In this document: one piece after another, positions 24,268-33,202 of the stretch | How positions within the stretch are numbered: the stretch's first letter is position 1 | Layout: the number at the start of each line of letters is the position of its first letter | NCBI RefSeq assembly: GCF_000725545.1 | Contig: NZ_JNZP01000008.1 | Location: 1 to 64,000, forward strand | DNA length: 64,000 bases | Source of the DNA: Streptomyces exfoliatus | GTDB taxonomy: Bacteria > Actinomycetota > Actinomycetes > Streptomycetales > Streptomycetaceae | Reading direction: 5' to 3' | The notes under the pieces: model-generated | The model's input: the letters and a program-made list of their open reading frames with translations, nothing else | What the model was told of the DNA's origin: nothing | The model's database searches: none | Position numbers and translations under genes: made by a program

Positions 24268-27200
24268 TCAGCGCACGTCGTAGGCGCGGACCACGGTCTG
24301 GATGACGGAGTTGCCGTTGGCGTCCGTCAGTTCGGTCTTCAGGGTGACGGGCTTGCCGGTCGCGCCCGCGTGGTTCACGGTCGCGGTCCAGGAACCGCCC
24401 TGCTGGGAGACCCGCGCTTCGGTCCAGGTCGTACCCCCGTCGTAGGAGTACGAGAGCTTGGCCGAGGTGAGCGCTGCGGGGGTGTAGCCCGCGTGACCCG
24501 TCGCGGTGAGGCCGATGTGCTGGCCGTCGGTCGCGGCGAGGGTCTTGAGTCCGTCCTCCGGAAGGTCGTACCGGGGGAAGAGAATCGGGATGCCCTGAGA
24601 ATAGACGCTCTCGTCAAGCTTGGAGGTGAATTTCCACACCGAGTTGACGGATGTGGAGCGGGCCCACACCTTGCTGCCTATCTTCATGGTGTTCTGCTCG
24701 AGTGTGTACGTCCCGGCGTCGGACGGTACCTCGAACACTCCGAACGGCCATCCGGTGCTGCCGAGGACCTCGCCGTCGCGGCTGAGGCTGAGATTGCCGA
24801 TGTCTCCGAAGGAGCCGGCCTCGGCGTGGTGGGTGCCGTCGCCCCACATGGCGTCGGCGAAGCCGATGAGGTTGCCCTGGCGCTCGGAGACGAGGATCGG
24901 CTCGCCGGTCGTGTCGCGCGGGGCCGTGGGGGCGAGGACTCCGTCGTACCAGGCCTCGGTGCGCCGCTCGCCCGCCGTGTAGGCGCGGGGCGTGCCCCTC
25001 ATGAACTCGCCGAACGGGAAGCTGCTGCTGACCATCTGCTCCCAGCGCGTGTCACCGGCTGTGTAGTACTCGGCCCGGGTGCCGGGGGCCGGGAGCGGCT
25101 CGATCCAGCTGAAGGAGACGCTGGTGCCGTCGGGCCGGACGGCGGCCGGGCTCTCGATGAAGTCCGTCGCGATGCCGGCCGAGCCGTAGGTGGCGTCCGT
25201 ACGGCCGAGGTTGCCGTCGTGGACCCGGTAGGTCTTCTCGTCCCGGATCGACCCCGTCTCGGGGAAGGCGAGGCTGTAGACGTACGGGCTCTTGGCGGTG
25301 GCCTGCCAGGCGAGGGTGACCTCGCCCGCCGCCAGCTTGGCGAGCAGCTGGGCCGCCTCGTCGGCGGGGACGGCGAGGGCTGCGAGGCCCAGGCCGGTGA
25401 AGGAGCCGCCGGGGTACCAGCGGTGGGCGGTCGAGCGGTGCAGCAGGACGGCGACGGCCCCCGCGGCCTTGGCGTTTCGGGTGACGGCGCCCGCGTTGGT
25501 GGAGTCGTCGGGCAGGCGGACGAGGGCGATGCGGCCCTGGACGCCGGCGGCCTTGAGCTCGTCCGGGGTGCCGGTTCCGGCGTCGACGAGGCGGGCGGAG
25601 CCGGTGCCGTCGAGGTTGTCGGAGCCGAGGGAGGCGGTGACCGGGTGCAGGGTCAGGCCGTCGGTGGTGCGCAGCGAGGTGATCTTCGGGGCGGCGGCGC
25701 GCCAGTAGCTGCCGAACTCGAAGTCGCCCTCGTCGGCGGCGCCTTCGACGGAGGCGTAGTAGCCGCGGATGGTGCGCGGTCCCGCGGCGGTGCCGGAGTG
25801 CAGCCAGACGTCGTCCCAGGAGCGGGCGAACGCGAGGGTGGCGCCGCGGAGTTCGGTGGCCTTGTCGGTCCTCACCGACAGCTTGTGCGCCCTGCGGGCG
25901 TCGAGGACGACGGTGGTGTCTTTCTTCAGCTCCAGCTGCGGGCGGCCGAGGTAGCTGAGCGAGTCGTTCAGCGTGGCGCCCTCACCCGCGTCGGGGGTGG
26001 TGACGAAGGAGGAGAGGAAGTAGCTGCCGGGGCGCAGGCGGTAGACCTGGTCGGCGGCGCCGTCGTTGAAGCGGCGTTCGCCGCTGGCGTCGTCGGTGCC
26101 GATGACGTCGAGGGAGGAGGCGCCGGCGGCGGGCTTGCCCTGACGGTCGATCAGCTTGACGCGCAGGGTGACGGTCTCGGGCTCGACGTACAGCGAGAAC
26201 GGGGTGGAGACGTGCGTGCTCCCAGTGCCGGTGGCGGCGCCGGTGGCGACGATCCGCCCGGTGACGTCGCCGTACTGTGCGCGGTCGAGGCGGGCCGCGG
26301 GGTCGATGTCCAGGGGGACACGGACGGTGGCTCCGGCCGGGACGGTGACGGTCCGCGCGCCGAGGCGGGCGACCGAACTCCGCACGGGGGTGCCGTCGTT
26401 GCCGGTGACCTTCTCGACGGCCAGGGCCAGGGTGACGGGGGCGTCGGAGGTGTTGGTGTACGGGACGGAGACGGTGGTGCGGTCCGTGCGGTCCTGCGGC
26501 CAGTTGAACGTGCCGCCCTGGACGGCCGGCGCGCCGAGGACCGTCTGGTCGACGGCGGCCTTGACGTCGAGCCGGCCGCCGCCGACCTCGCGGACGTCGC
26601 CGGGGACGGAGCTCTCGGCGGAGCCGACGAGCGCGGCCTTGACCTGCTGGGCGGTCCAGTCGGGGTGGCGCTGCTTGACGATGGCGGCGGCGCCCGCGAC
26701 GTGCGGGGTGGCCATCGACGTACCGGACATGGACTGGTAGGCGTACACGCCCCGGCCACCGGCCGCGGCGGCGGAGATGCCGACGCCGGGCGCGGCGATC
26801 TCGGGCTTGAGGGTGTGGTTGACGATGGTCGGGCCGCGGCTGGAGAACCACGCGGTGGAGTCGTCGCGGTCGGTGGCGCCGACGGTGAGCACGCTGGGCG
26901 CGCAGCCGGGCGAGGAGACCGTGTTGAGGGTGGGGCCGGTGTTGCCGGCGGCGATGACGAACAACGTGCCCTCGTTCTGGGCGAGTTCCTCGGCCGCGAC
27001 GCTCATCGGGTCGGTGCAGTCGGTGGGTACGGGGCTGCCGAGGCTCATCGAGACGACGTCGGCGCCCTGGGCGACGGCCCACTCCATGCCCGCGATGATC
27101 CAGGAGGCGGCGCCGGAGCCGTGGTCGTTGAGGACCTTGCCGTTGAGGAGGCCCGCGCCGGGTGCGACGCCCTTCTTCGTGCCGTCGCTCGCGGCGCCTG

Positions 27201-28041
27201 AGCCGCCGACGGTGGAGAGGGTGTGGGTGCCGTGGCCCTGGCGGTCGTCGGCGGTGTCGGAGTCGGTGAAGTTCTCCGCGGCGGTGATGCGGCCCTTGAG
27301 GTCGGGGTGCTCGGCGTCGGCGCCGGTGTCGAGGACGGCGACCTTGGTGCCCGTGCCGTCGTAGCCGGCGGCCCAGGCCTCGGGGGCGTGGACCTGCTTC
27401 GTCGACCGCTCCAGGGTGGCCTGGACCTTGCGGTCGAGCCAGAGCTTCCGGATGCCGGAGGCGGAGCGGGCCGCGGGGGCGTTCACGTCGGCCCAGAAGG
27501 TCGCGGCCTGCTTCTTGTCCGCCTTGAGCGCGACGCCGTCGACGGTCTTCAGGACCTGGCCGCGCCGGGCGCCGCGCGGGGCGGCGGGGACGGACCGGGC
27601 GAGGTCGGTGCCGTAGACCGCGATGAGGGGGAGCGTGGTGGTGGAGGTGTCGTCGTAGCCCTGCCGGACGAGTCCGGTGACGTTGAAGAGTTCCTGGTCC
27701 ACACGGCCCGCGGCGAGGGCGGCGGTGGCGGCCTCGGGGTAGACGTACAGGTCCTGACCGGAACGGCGGGTCTGGACCAGGGGGACGGTGCCGTCCTCGC
27801 GGGGCAGGGCCGTGGCGGCGGGGTTGCCGTCGGCGTCGCGGCTCACCACGACGCGGTCGCCGGTGACCAGGGTCACGGTGACGGGCCGGTCCCCGGCGCG
27901 GGCCGCGGCCTCGCTTCCTACCAGCGGTCGCTTGCCGGCCGTGTCGTCCTGCGGCTCGTTCGCCGTGGACGGCGCGACCGCGGTGACGGCCAGGACGACG
28001 GCGGTCGCCGCCCCCAGGGCCGTACGCGAAATCGGGCGCAT
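24268..28041 (-). CDS. Secreted S8 subtilisin-type serine protease with PA domain
   Basis: The 1257-residue protein begins with a signal peptide (RTALGAATAVVLAVTAVAPS). A long propeptide is followed by the catalytic domain with Asp near 238 (VAVLDTGADAEHPDL), His near 269 (GHGTHTLSTVGG) and Ser near 442 (MSGTSMATPHVAGAAAIVKQ). After about residue 500 come beta-sandwich regions and a PA-like segment (GRIALVRLPDDSTNAGAVTR). It would degrade proteins outside the cell. ATG 28041 has GGGGAGA four bases upstream; the in-frame ATG at 28053 is an alternative. It is divergent from a LuxR-type regulator across 232 bases containing an inverted repeat. Confidence 0.93.
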   Translation of the reverse strand: MRPISRTALGAATAVVLAVTAVAPSTANEPQDDTAGKRPLVGSEAAARAGDRPVTVTLVTGDRVVVSRDADGNPAATALPREDGTVPLVQTRRSGQDLYVYPEAATAALAAGRVDQELFNVTGLVRQGYDDTSTTTLPLIAVYGTDLARSVPAAPRGARRGQVLKTVDGVALKADKKQAATFWADVNAPAARSASGIRKLWLDRKVQATLERSTKQVHAPEAWAAGYDGTGTKVAVLDTGADAEHPDLKGRITAAENFTDSDTADDRQGHGTHTLSTVGGSGAASDGTKKGVAPGAGLLNGKVLNDHGSGAASWIIAGMEWAVAQGADVVSMSLGSPVPTDCTDPMSVAAEELAQNEGTLFVIAAGNTGPTLNTVSSPGCAPSVLTVGATDRDDSTAWFSSRGPTIVNHTLKPEIAAPGVGISAAAAGGRGVYAYQSMSGTSMATPHVAGAAAIVKQRHPDWTAQQVKAALVGSAESSVPGDVREVGGGRLDVKAAVDQTVLGAPAVQGGTFNWPQDRTDRTTVSVPYTNTSDAPVTLALAVEKVTGNDGTPVRSSVARLGARTVTVPAGATVRVPLDIDPAARLDRAQYGDVTGRIVATGAATGTGSTHVSTPFSLYVEPETVTLRVKLIDRQGKPAAGASSLDVIGTDDASGERRFNDGAADQVYRLRPGSYFLSSFVTTPDAGEGATLNDSLSYLGRPQLELKKDTTVVLDARRAHKLSVRTDKATELRGATLAFARSWDDVWLHSGTAAGPRTIRGYYASVEGAADEGDFEFGSYWRAAAPKITSLRTTDGLTLHPVTASLGSDNLDGTGSARLVDAGTGTPDELKAAGVQGRIALVRLPDDSTNAGAVTRNAKAAGAVAVLLHRSTAHRWYPGGSFTGLGLAALAVPADEAAQLLAKLAAGEVTLAWQATAKSPYVYSLAFPETGSIRDEKTYRVHDGNLGRTDATYGSAGIATDFIESPAAVRPDGTSVSFSWIEPLPAPGTRAEYYTAGDTRWEQMVSSSFPFGEFMRGTPRAYTAGERRTEAWYDGVLAPTAPRDTTGEPILVSERQGNLIGFADAMWGDGTHHAEAGSFGDIGNLSLSRDGEVLGSTGWPFGVFEVPSDAGTYTLEQNTMKIGSKVWARSTSVNSVWKFTSKLDESVYSQGIPILFPRYDLPEDGLKTLAATDGQHIGLTATGHAGYTPAALTSAKLSYSYDGGTTWTEARVSQQGGSWTATVNHAGATGKPVTLKTELTDANGNSVIQTVVRAYDVR

Positions 28042-28156
28042 CGCTCTCCCCATCTGATTCCGGAAATTGGGCGCAGAACACCCGTCTCCGGAGGCTGTCG
28101 GTGCTGCGGTGGCGCCACATTGGCAGAGGTGAGGGCGGTACAGGGATGATGGGGAA

Positions 28157-28186
28157 GGCGGGAATACGCCGTGGCCGTTTCCCGCC
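28157..28186. promoter_or_regulatory. Inverted repeat between S8 protease and LuxR-type genes
   Basis: Arms GGCGGGAA (28157-28164) and TTCCCGCC (28179-28186) are perfectly complementary with a 14-base spacer. The site is about 116 bases from the protease start and 87 bases from the regulator start. A dimeric regulator site is likely, but the binder is not known. Confidence 0.45.
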
Positions 28187-28273
28187 AGGTCACCAACGGA
28201 ACGAATGCCTCCGGTGAACGTCCCGGGAAGATCCGGGACGTCCGCCGCGGGTACGGCGAGGGGTGGGGCATCC

Positions 28274-29257
28274 ATGCTGGGAGCGATAGGACTCGACGAG
28301 CGCCAGGAATCCGCGTACCGCGCGCTGGTCGCGCTGGGCGCGGCCGAGGTGACCGATCTCGCGCACCGGCTCGCACTGCCCGAGCGGGACACCGAGCGCG
28401 CGCTGCGCCGCCTCGAGTCGCAGGGGCTCGCCGCCCAGTCCTCGGCCAGGACCGGGCGGTGGGTGGCGGCGCCCCCGGGGGTGGCGCTCGGCGCGCTCCT
28501 CACCCAGCAGCGGCACGAACTGGAGCAGGCGGAGCTGGCGGCGGCGCTGCTCGCCGAGGAGTACCGGGCGGAGGCGGCGGAGGCTGCCGTGCACGACCTG
28601 GTGGAGGTGGTGACCGGCGCGAGCGCCGTCACCCACCGTTTCCTCCAGCTCCAGCTGGGCGCTCAGGAGGAGGTCTGCGCCCTGGTGACGGGCAAGCCGA
28701 TCGCCGTCACCGGCCTGGAGAACGACGCGGAGGAACAGGCCGCCGAGCGGGGGGTGCGCTACCGGGTGGTGATCGAGCGCGAGGTGCTCACGCTCCCCTC
28801 CGGGCTCCTGGAACTCTCCGCGGCGCTCGGCCGCGAGGAGCGGATCCGGGTCGCCGACCGGGTCCCCACCAAGCTGGTGGTGGCCGACCGGTCCCTCGCC
28901 ATGGTCCCGCTGACCGGGCGGGGCGTGGAGCCCGCGGCGATCGTGGTGCACGCGAGCGGGCTCCTCGAATCGCTGCTCGGCCTGTTCGAGTCGGTGTGGC
29001 GGGAGGCGCTGCCGCTGCGCCTCGGGGCGGGCGCCCAGATCACCGAGGACGAGGCCCCCGGCCCGGACGCCATGGACCTGGAGATCCTGTCGCTGCTGCT
29101 CGCCGGGATGACGGACGCGAGCGTGGCCAAGCAGCTGGACCTGGGGCTCCGGACGGTACAGAGACGGGTGAAGGGCCTGATGGAGCTGACCGGGGTGACG
29201 ACCCGTCTGCAGCTCGGCTGGCACGCGTACGAGAAGGGCTGGGTGGCCCGCGGCTGA
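28274..29257 (+). CDS. LuxR-type regulator with TrmB-like N-terminus
   Basis: The 327-residue protein opens with a TrmB-like winged helix (LDERQESAYRALVALGAAEV, residues 5-70), has a middle sensing region resembling those of TrmB relatives, and ends with a LuxR-type helix-turn-helix (LLLAGMTDASVAKQLDLGLR then TVQRRVKGLM, about 270-310). GTG-rich sequence and GAGGGG precede ATG 28274. It sits divergently from an S8 protease gene, a pairing common in Streptomyces, so control of the protease is likely. The protein end (YEKGWVARG) is duplicated downstream as a tandem DNA repeat. Confidence 0.88.
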   Translation: MLGAIGLDERQESAYRALVALGAAEVTDLAHRLALPERDTERALRRLESQGLAAQSSARTGRWVAAPPGVALGALLTQQRHELEQAELAAALLAEEYRAEAAEAAVHDLVEVVTGASAVTHRFLQLQLGAQEEVCALVTGKPIAVTGLENDAEEQAAERGVRYRVVIEREVLTLPSGLLELSAALGREERIRVADRVPTKLVVADRSLAMVPLTGRGVEPAAIVVHASGLLESLLGLFESVWREALPLRLGAGAQITEDEAPGPDAMDLEILSLLLAGMTDASVAKQLDLGLRTVQRRVKGLMELTGVTTRLQLGWHAYEKGWVARG

Positions 29258-29324
29258 GGCCGTACGAGAAGGGCCGGGTGGCCCGCGGCTGAGGCCGTAC
29301 GAGAAGGGCCGGGTGGCCCGCGGC
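29227..29324. repeat. 35-bp tandem repeat spanning the LuxR-type gene's stop codon
   Basis: Three near-identical copies, starting at 29227, 29262 and 29297, each begin GTACGAGAAGGGC and contain GGGTGGCCCGCGGC; the last copy is cut at about 28 bases. The first copy encodes the C-terminal residues YEKGWVARG plus the stop. Copies two and three are non-coding and differ from copy one by a T to C change. This looks like slippage duplication of the 3' end of the gene. Confidence 0.9.
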
Positions 29325-29405
29325 CGACGTCCGGGCGTGTGGCAGGGTGAGCGGCTGGTTCCGCATACCGCCGCACCCCGCACCTCGCACCTCAGGAGTA
29401 CCGCC

Positions 29406-29840
29406 ATGAACGGAAGGCGCCGTCGCGCCCTGCTCGCCACCGTCCACCCCCTCCTCGAACCCGGGGAGCGCGTCGAGGTGACGACCGTCGTGAACCTGAG
29501 CAGCGTCTCCGTGCGGCGGACGGCGGCGTTCGCCGTGGCCTCCGCCATCGCGTCCGCCGGCGCGATGGCGGTGATACCGGTGCCGACGCCGATGTACCTG
29601 ACGATGACCGACCGCCGGATCCTCGTCCACCGGGCGGACCCGGTCTTCGCCAAGCCGGTGGAGCACGCCCTGACGATCGCGCGCGCGGGCCTCGTCCGCT
29701 CGGAGATCAAGGAGCGGTTCGTCAACTCCTCCTTCGTCGTCTCCCCCGCCGAGGGCGGGAACGGCCTGAAGATCGTCTTCCCGCTGCTCGGCCGCAAGGA
29801 CCGCGATCTGGTGGCCGCCGCGCTCCCCCTGGCGGCCTGA
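29406..29840 (+). CDS. Small protein, possibly PH-like
   Basis: The 144-residue protein begins MNGRRRRALLATVHP and has one hydrophobic stretch at about 40-65 (AAFAVASAIASAGAMAVIPV), then a segment, TPMYLTMTDRRILVHRADP, like the start of bacterial PH-like (YokE type) domains. An end of KIVFPLLGRKDRDLVAAALP supports a compact domain. AGGAG lies eight bases before ATG 29406. No family is recognised with certainty and the role is unknown. The gene is about 80 bases ahead of the DUF456 gene on the same strand. Confidence 0.75.
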   Translation: MNGRRRRALLATVHPLLEPGERVEVTTVVNLSSVSVRRTAAFAVASAIASAGAMAVIPVPTPMYLTMTDRRILVHRADPVFAKPVEHALTIARAGLVRSEIKERFVNSSFVVSPAEGGNGLKIVFPLLGRKDRDLVAAALPLAA

Positions 29841-29921
29841 CGGCCCCGGGGTCCCCGTCTCGCGTACCCCGTCCGCCCGCTGCGACCTGCGGGAACCCGC
29901 ACCATCCTGCACCCTGGGCAG

Positions 29922-30404
29922 GTGGGTGTCTGGCAGCTCCTGATGGTCGCGACGGTCATGCTGCTCGGTCTGTTCGGGGTGCTGGCCCCCGGCGTGCCGG
30001 GCACGTGGCTGGTGTGGGCGGCGATGCTCTGGTGGTCGCTGCACGAGCGGACGGACCTGGCCTGGATCCTGCTGGCCTGCACCACCGGCCTCCTGCTGCT
30101 CACCCAGGTCGTCGTCTGGCAGCTGCCGCCCCGCCGCATGAGAGGCGTGGGCATCACCCGGCGGATGGTGACGTACGCCGGTCTCGGCGCGCTCCTGGGC
30201 TTCGTGATCGTCCCGGTGGTCGGCGCGATCCCCGGCTTCGTCGGCGGGATCTACCTCTCGGAGCGGCTCCGGCTCGGCGGGCACGGCCAGGCCAGGGCGG
30301 CGACCCGGACGGTGATGCGGGCGGCCGGCACGAGCGTGCTCGTCGAGCTGTTCGCCTGTCTGCTGATCGTGGGGGCATGGGCGGGGGCGGTGCTGTGGGG
30401 GTGA
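29922..30404 (+). CDS. DUF456 membrane protein
   Basis: The 160-residue protein is nearly all hydrophobic with four likely transmembrane segments (VATVMLLGLFGVLAPGVPGT, LAWILLACTTGLLLLTQVVV, TYAGLGALLGFVIVPVVGAI, and TSVLVELFACLLIVGAWAGA). The GVPGTWLVW and the Gly-rich GAIPGFVGGIYLSERL are typical of DUF456 proteins, whose function is unknown. The start is GTG at 29922, with GGGCAG upstream. It is convergent with the Ada-like gene across ten bases. Confidence 0.85.
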   Translation: MGVWQLLMVATVMLLGLFGVLAPGVPGTWLVWAAMLWWSLHERTDLAWILLACTTGLLLLTQVVVWQLPPRRMRGVGITRRMVTYAGLGALLGFVIVPVVGAIPGFVGGIYLSERLRLGGHGQARAATRTVMRAAGTSVLVELFACLLIVGAWAGAVLWG

Positions 30405-30414
30405 GACGGGTCGT

Positions 30415-31764
30415 TCAGGAGACCGGGGCCGTCGCGAGATAGCGCGCCGCGTACGAACGCCACGGCCGCCAGTCCTCGGTGGCCCGGCAGCCCGGCGGGG
30501 GGACGTCCGGGTCGCCGAGGGCCCGCATCCGGATGAGGGCGGCGGACTCGGCGGTCACACCGGTGACGGCGAGCAGGGCGCGCTCGGCCTCGTCGCGGTC
30601 GGCGCCGGGATCGAGGCGTACGGCTCCGTCGGCGAGGGCGCGGGCCAGCGGTCCCGCGACGGGGTGGCCGGTCAGGGCGACGGGTTCCGGAAAGACGTGG
30701 GTCAGGGTGCCGCAGGCCGTGGCCAGGAGGGTCCCGTACCGCTCGACGACCCGGGCCGACTCCACCGCGCCGAGGACCGTCCGCAGGGCGAACTCCTCAG
30801 GATCGGCCGTGCCGGGGGACCGCACCCCGGGCCGGGCCGCCACCTCGGCGGCGAGGCCGGGTGCCGCCCCGAGACGTTCGGCGACCGCGTACGGGTCGGC
30901 GTCCAGGTCGAAGAGGCGGCGCAGCCGGTGCACGGCGGTGGTCAGGTCGCGCAGCTCGGTGAGATGGATCCGGGCGTCCAGCCAGCGCCCGGCCGAGCGC
31001 TCGTCGACGGAGACGACCCCGGTGCCGTACGGGAGGCGCAGCGTCCGCCGGTAGGTGCGGGCGCCGGGGGCGCCGACGACCTCCTCCACGCGGGGCACGG
31101 CCTCGGCCGCCAGCAGGTCGAAGACCTCCCCGGCCGCGTACGGCCCCCGGTGGGCGAGCCGCAGCGGGACGCCTGCGGCGAGCGCGGTACGGGCTCCCGC
31201 GCCGCTGCCCGCCTCCGCGCGCAGGGCGGTGGGGGTGCGGGCGTAGACGGCGCGGATCGTCTCGTTGAACTGGCGGACGCTGGCGAAACCGGCCGCGAAG
31301 GCGATCTCGGTCACCGGCAGGCCGGTGGTCTGGAGCAGCAGCCGCGCGGTGTGCGCCCGCTGGGCGCGGGCGAGCGCGACGGGCCCGGCGCCGAGCTCGG
31401 CGGTGAGCTGGCGCTGCACCTGGCGGGTGCTGTAGCCGAGGCGTCCGGCGAGTCCGGGCACGCCCTCGCGGTCGACGACGCCGTCGCCGATCATCCGCAT
31501 GGCGCGGCCCACGACGTCGGCCCGTACGTCCCAGGCGGCGGAGCCGGGCACGGCGTCGGGACGGCAGCGGCGGCAGGCCCGGAAGCCGTGGCCCTGGGCG
31601 GCGGCGGCCGTCGGGAAGAACGCGACGTTCCGCCGCTTGGGGGTGACGGCGGGGCAGCTGGGACGGCAGTAGATGCCGGTGGTCCGTACGGCGAAGAAGA
31701 ACTCCCCGTCGAACCGCGCGTCCCTGCTGCTCACCGCCTCGTAGCGGGTGTCGTCGTCCTTCAT
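30415..31764 (-). CDS. Ada/AlkA-like alkylation-response protein with eroded glycosylase domain
   Basis: Residues 1-80 form an Ada zinc domain with YCRPSCPAVTPKRRN and ACRRCRPD (C-x3-C and C-x2-C), the methyl-acceptor layout. An AraC-type helix-turn-helix follows (RLGYSTRQVQRQL, GFASVRQFNETIRAVYARTP). The C-terminal half is an AlkA-type domain, but the helix-hairpin-helix reads LLAVTGVTAESAALIRMRAL instead of the usual LPGIGPWTA, and the segment that normally carries the catalytic Asp between ALGDPD and WRPWRSY is shortened to about ten residues without it. So the protein may regulate and accept methyl groups but have no glycosylase activity. ATG 31764 is chosen; ATG 31824 would add 20 residues. 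GGGAGG precedes ATG 31764 by one base. Confidence 0.85.
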   Translation of the reverse strand: MKDDDTRYEAVSSRDARFDGEFFFAVRTTGIYCRPSCPAVTPKRRNVAFFPTAAAAQGHGFRACRRCRPDAVPGSAAWDVRADVVGRAMRMIGDGVVDREGVPGLAGRLGYSTRQVQRQLTAELGAGPVALARAQRAHTARLLLQTTGLPVTEIAFAAGFASVRQFNETIRAVYARTPTALRAEAGSGAGARTALAAGVPLRLAHRGPYAAGEVFDLLAAEAVPRVEEVVGAPGARTYRRTLRLPYGTGVVSVDERSAGRWLDARIHLTELRDLTTAVHRLRRLFDLDADPYAVAERLGAAPGLAAEVAARPGVRSPGTADPEEFALRTVLGAVESARVVERYGTLLATACGTLTHVFPEPVALTGHPVAGPLARALADGAVRLDPGADRDEAERALLAVTGVTAESAALIRMRALGDPDVPPPGCRATEDWRPWRSYAARYLATAPVS

Positions 31765-31827
31765 GCCTCCCAGTGTGCGGGCCCGCCGGGCGGCGGGCTC
31801 GCGGTTTTCGGACACGACGTTCATGCT

Positions 31828-32940
31828 CTAGCGGGCGTGGCCGCGCTTCAGCTCCATGGCACGGCGGCCCTCGGCGCCCCTGCGCTTCCAGTCCTTGAGC
31901 ATCTCGGTGCGCAGTCGGGCGTCGGTCTTGGCCACGATCCGCTGGTTCTCCCGGAGCAGCTTGCGGTAGCTCTCCAGGCGGCGCACGGGCAGCGAGCCGT
32001 CCTCGATCGCCGCCGCCACCGCGCAGCCCGGCTCCGCCTCGTGGGCGCAGTCGTGGAAGCGGCAGTCCGCGGCCAGCTCCTCGATCTCCGAGAAGACCTG
32101 GCCGACGCCCGTCTCGGCGTCCCAGAGGCCGACGCCGCGCAGACCGGGGGTGTCGATGAGGACTCCCCCGCCCGGCAGCACGAAGAGGTTGCGGGTGGTC
32201 GTGGTGTGCCGGCCCTTGCCGTCGATGTCGCGGGCGGCCTGGACGGTCATGACGTCCTCGCCGACGAGGGCGTTGGCGAGGGTCGACTTGCCGGCGCCGG
32301 AGACCCCGAGGAGCACGGTCGTGCCGCCCGCGACCACCGCGGAGAGCACGTCGAGGCCCTCGCCGGTGGTGGAGCTGAGGGGCACCACCTGGACGCCGGG
32401 GGCGACGGTCTCCACGTCCTCGACGAGGTAGGAGAGACCGACGGGGTCGGGAACGAGGTCCGCCTTGCTGAGGACGACGGTCGGCTGGGCGCCGGACTCC
32501 CAGGCCAGGGCGAGGAAGCGCTCGATCCGGCCGAGGTCGAGCTCGACGGCGAGCGAGACCGTGATGACGGCGTGGTCGACGTTGGCGGCGAGGATCTGCC
32601 CCTCGGACCGCTTGGAGGAGGTGGAGCGCGCGAAGGCCGTACGGCGCGGCAGACACGCCCGTACGTAGCGGGGATCGCCGGCGTCGGCCGGGTCGACGGC
32701 CGCCCAGTCGCCGGTGCAGACGACCCGGAGCGGGTCGTGCGGGGTCACGAACGCGGTGTCGGCGCGCACGATCCCCTCGGCGGTGGCGACGTCACACTGC
32801 CCGCGGTCGACCCGGACGACCCGTCCGGGGACGAGTCCCTGGGCGGCGTAGGGCGCGAAGAGGGAGGCCCAGCCGGAGTCCCAGCCGTGGGCGTCGAGCA
32901 GCGAGGAGTCGGAGATGACGGAGGAAAGCGGGAAAGACAA
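31828..32940 (-). CDS. rsgA: Ribosome small-subunit-dependent GTPase A
   Basis: The 370-residue protein is a circularly permuted GTPase: the G4 motif (VVLSKADLV) precedes G1 (GVSGAGKST, about residues 211-219), then G2/G3 (RHTTTTRNL, LIDTPGLRGVGLW). An OB-fold sits at the N-terminus and a zinc cluster at about 290-310 (CRFHDCAHEAEPGC). RsgA checks maturation of the 30S subunit. The start is TTG 32940 with GAAGGG upstream, giving MSFPLSSVI; the conserved part begins near DAHGWDSGW. A small ORF with a strong ribosome site lies 60 bases upstream. Confidence 0.92.
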   Translation of the reverse strand: MSFPLSSVISDSSLLDAHGWDSGWASLFAPYAAQGLVPGRVVRVDRGQCDVATAEGIVRADTAFVTPHDPLRVVCTGDWAAVDPADAGDPRYVRACLPRRTAFARSTSSKRSEGQILAANVDHAVITVSLAVELDLGRIERFLALAWESGAQPTVVLSKADLVPDPVGLSYLVEDVETVAPGVQVVPLSSTTGEGLDVLSAVVAGGTTVLLGVSGAGKSTLANALVGEDVMTVQAARDIDGKGRHTTTTRNLFVLPGGGVLIDTPGLRGVGLWDAETGVGQVFSEIEELAADCRFHDCAHEAEPGCAVAAAIEDGSLPVRRLESYRKLLRENQRIVAKTDARLRTEMLKDWKRRGAEGRRAMELKRGHAR

Positions 32941-33000
32941 GGGAAACCCTTCGAAGGGCGGCCCCGGCGGCGCGCTCTGCGCGCGGAAGTCGAGTGGGTG

Positions 33001-33072
33001 TCAGCCGGAGGCCACAGGGGTGGGAACGATGAACTCCTGAATGCGGGCAGAGCCCGTCTCCGTGACAGTCAT
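33001..33072 (-). CDS. Short ORF (23 codons) with near-perfect ribosome binding site upstream of rsgA
   Basis: The ORF encodes 23 residues starting MTVTETGSARIQEF and ending PTPVASG. Its ATG at 33072 is preceded by AGGAGGTGA with eight-base spacing, the best Shine-Dalgarno match in the window. It lies 60 bases ahead of rsgA on the same strand and 130 bases after the SDR gene. The frame continues open upstream, so an in-frame longer form is possible, but the strong site points to this start. It could be a leader peptide, a small functional protein or a peptide precursor. No family is recognised. Confidence 0.6.
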   Translation of the reverse strand: MTVTETGSARIQEFIVPTPVASG

Positions 33073-33202
33073 CAATGTCCTCACCTCCTGCTTCTTCTCA
33101 ACGAGCCAACTCCGGCCCCACGGGGACCGGATGAGCAGAACCATAGTCCCGCGGACGGCAGCGCGCCACCGATTAAACGGGGGCCTCGCCGCACGACGGC
33201 GG

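Noticed and set aside
24370..27201. A 943-codon frame antisense to the S8 protease
   Set aside because: The protease has a signal peptide and a complete catalytic triad; the plus-strand frame has no domain.
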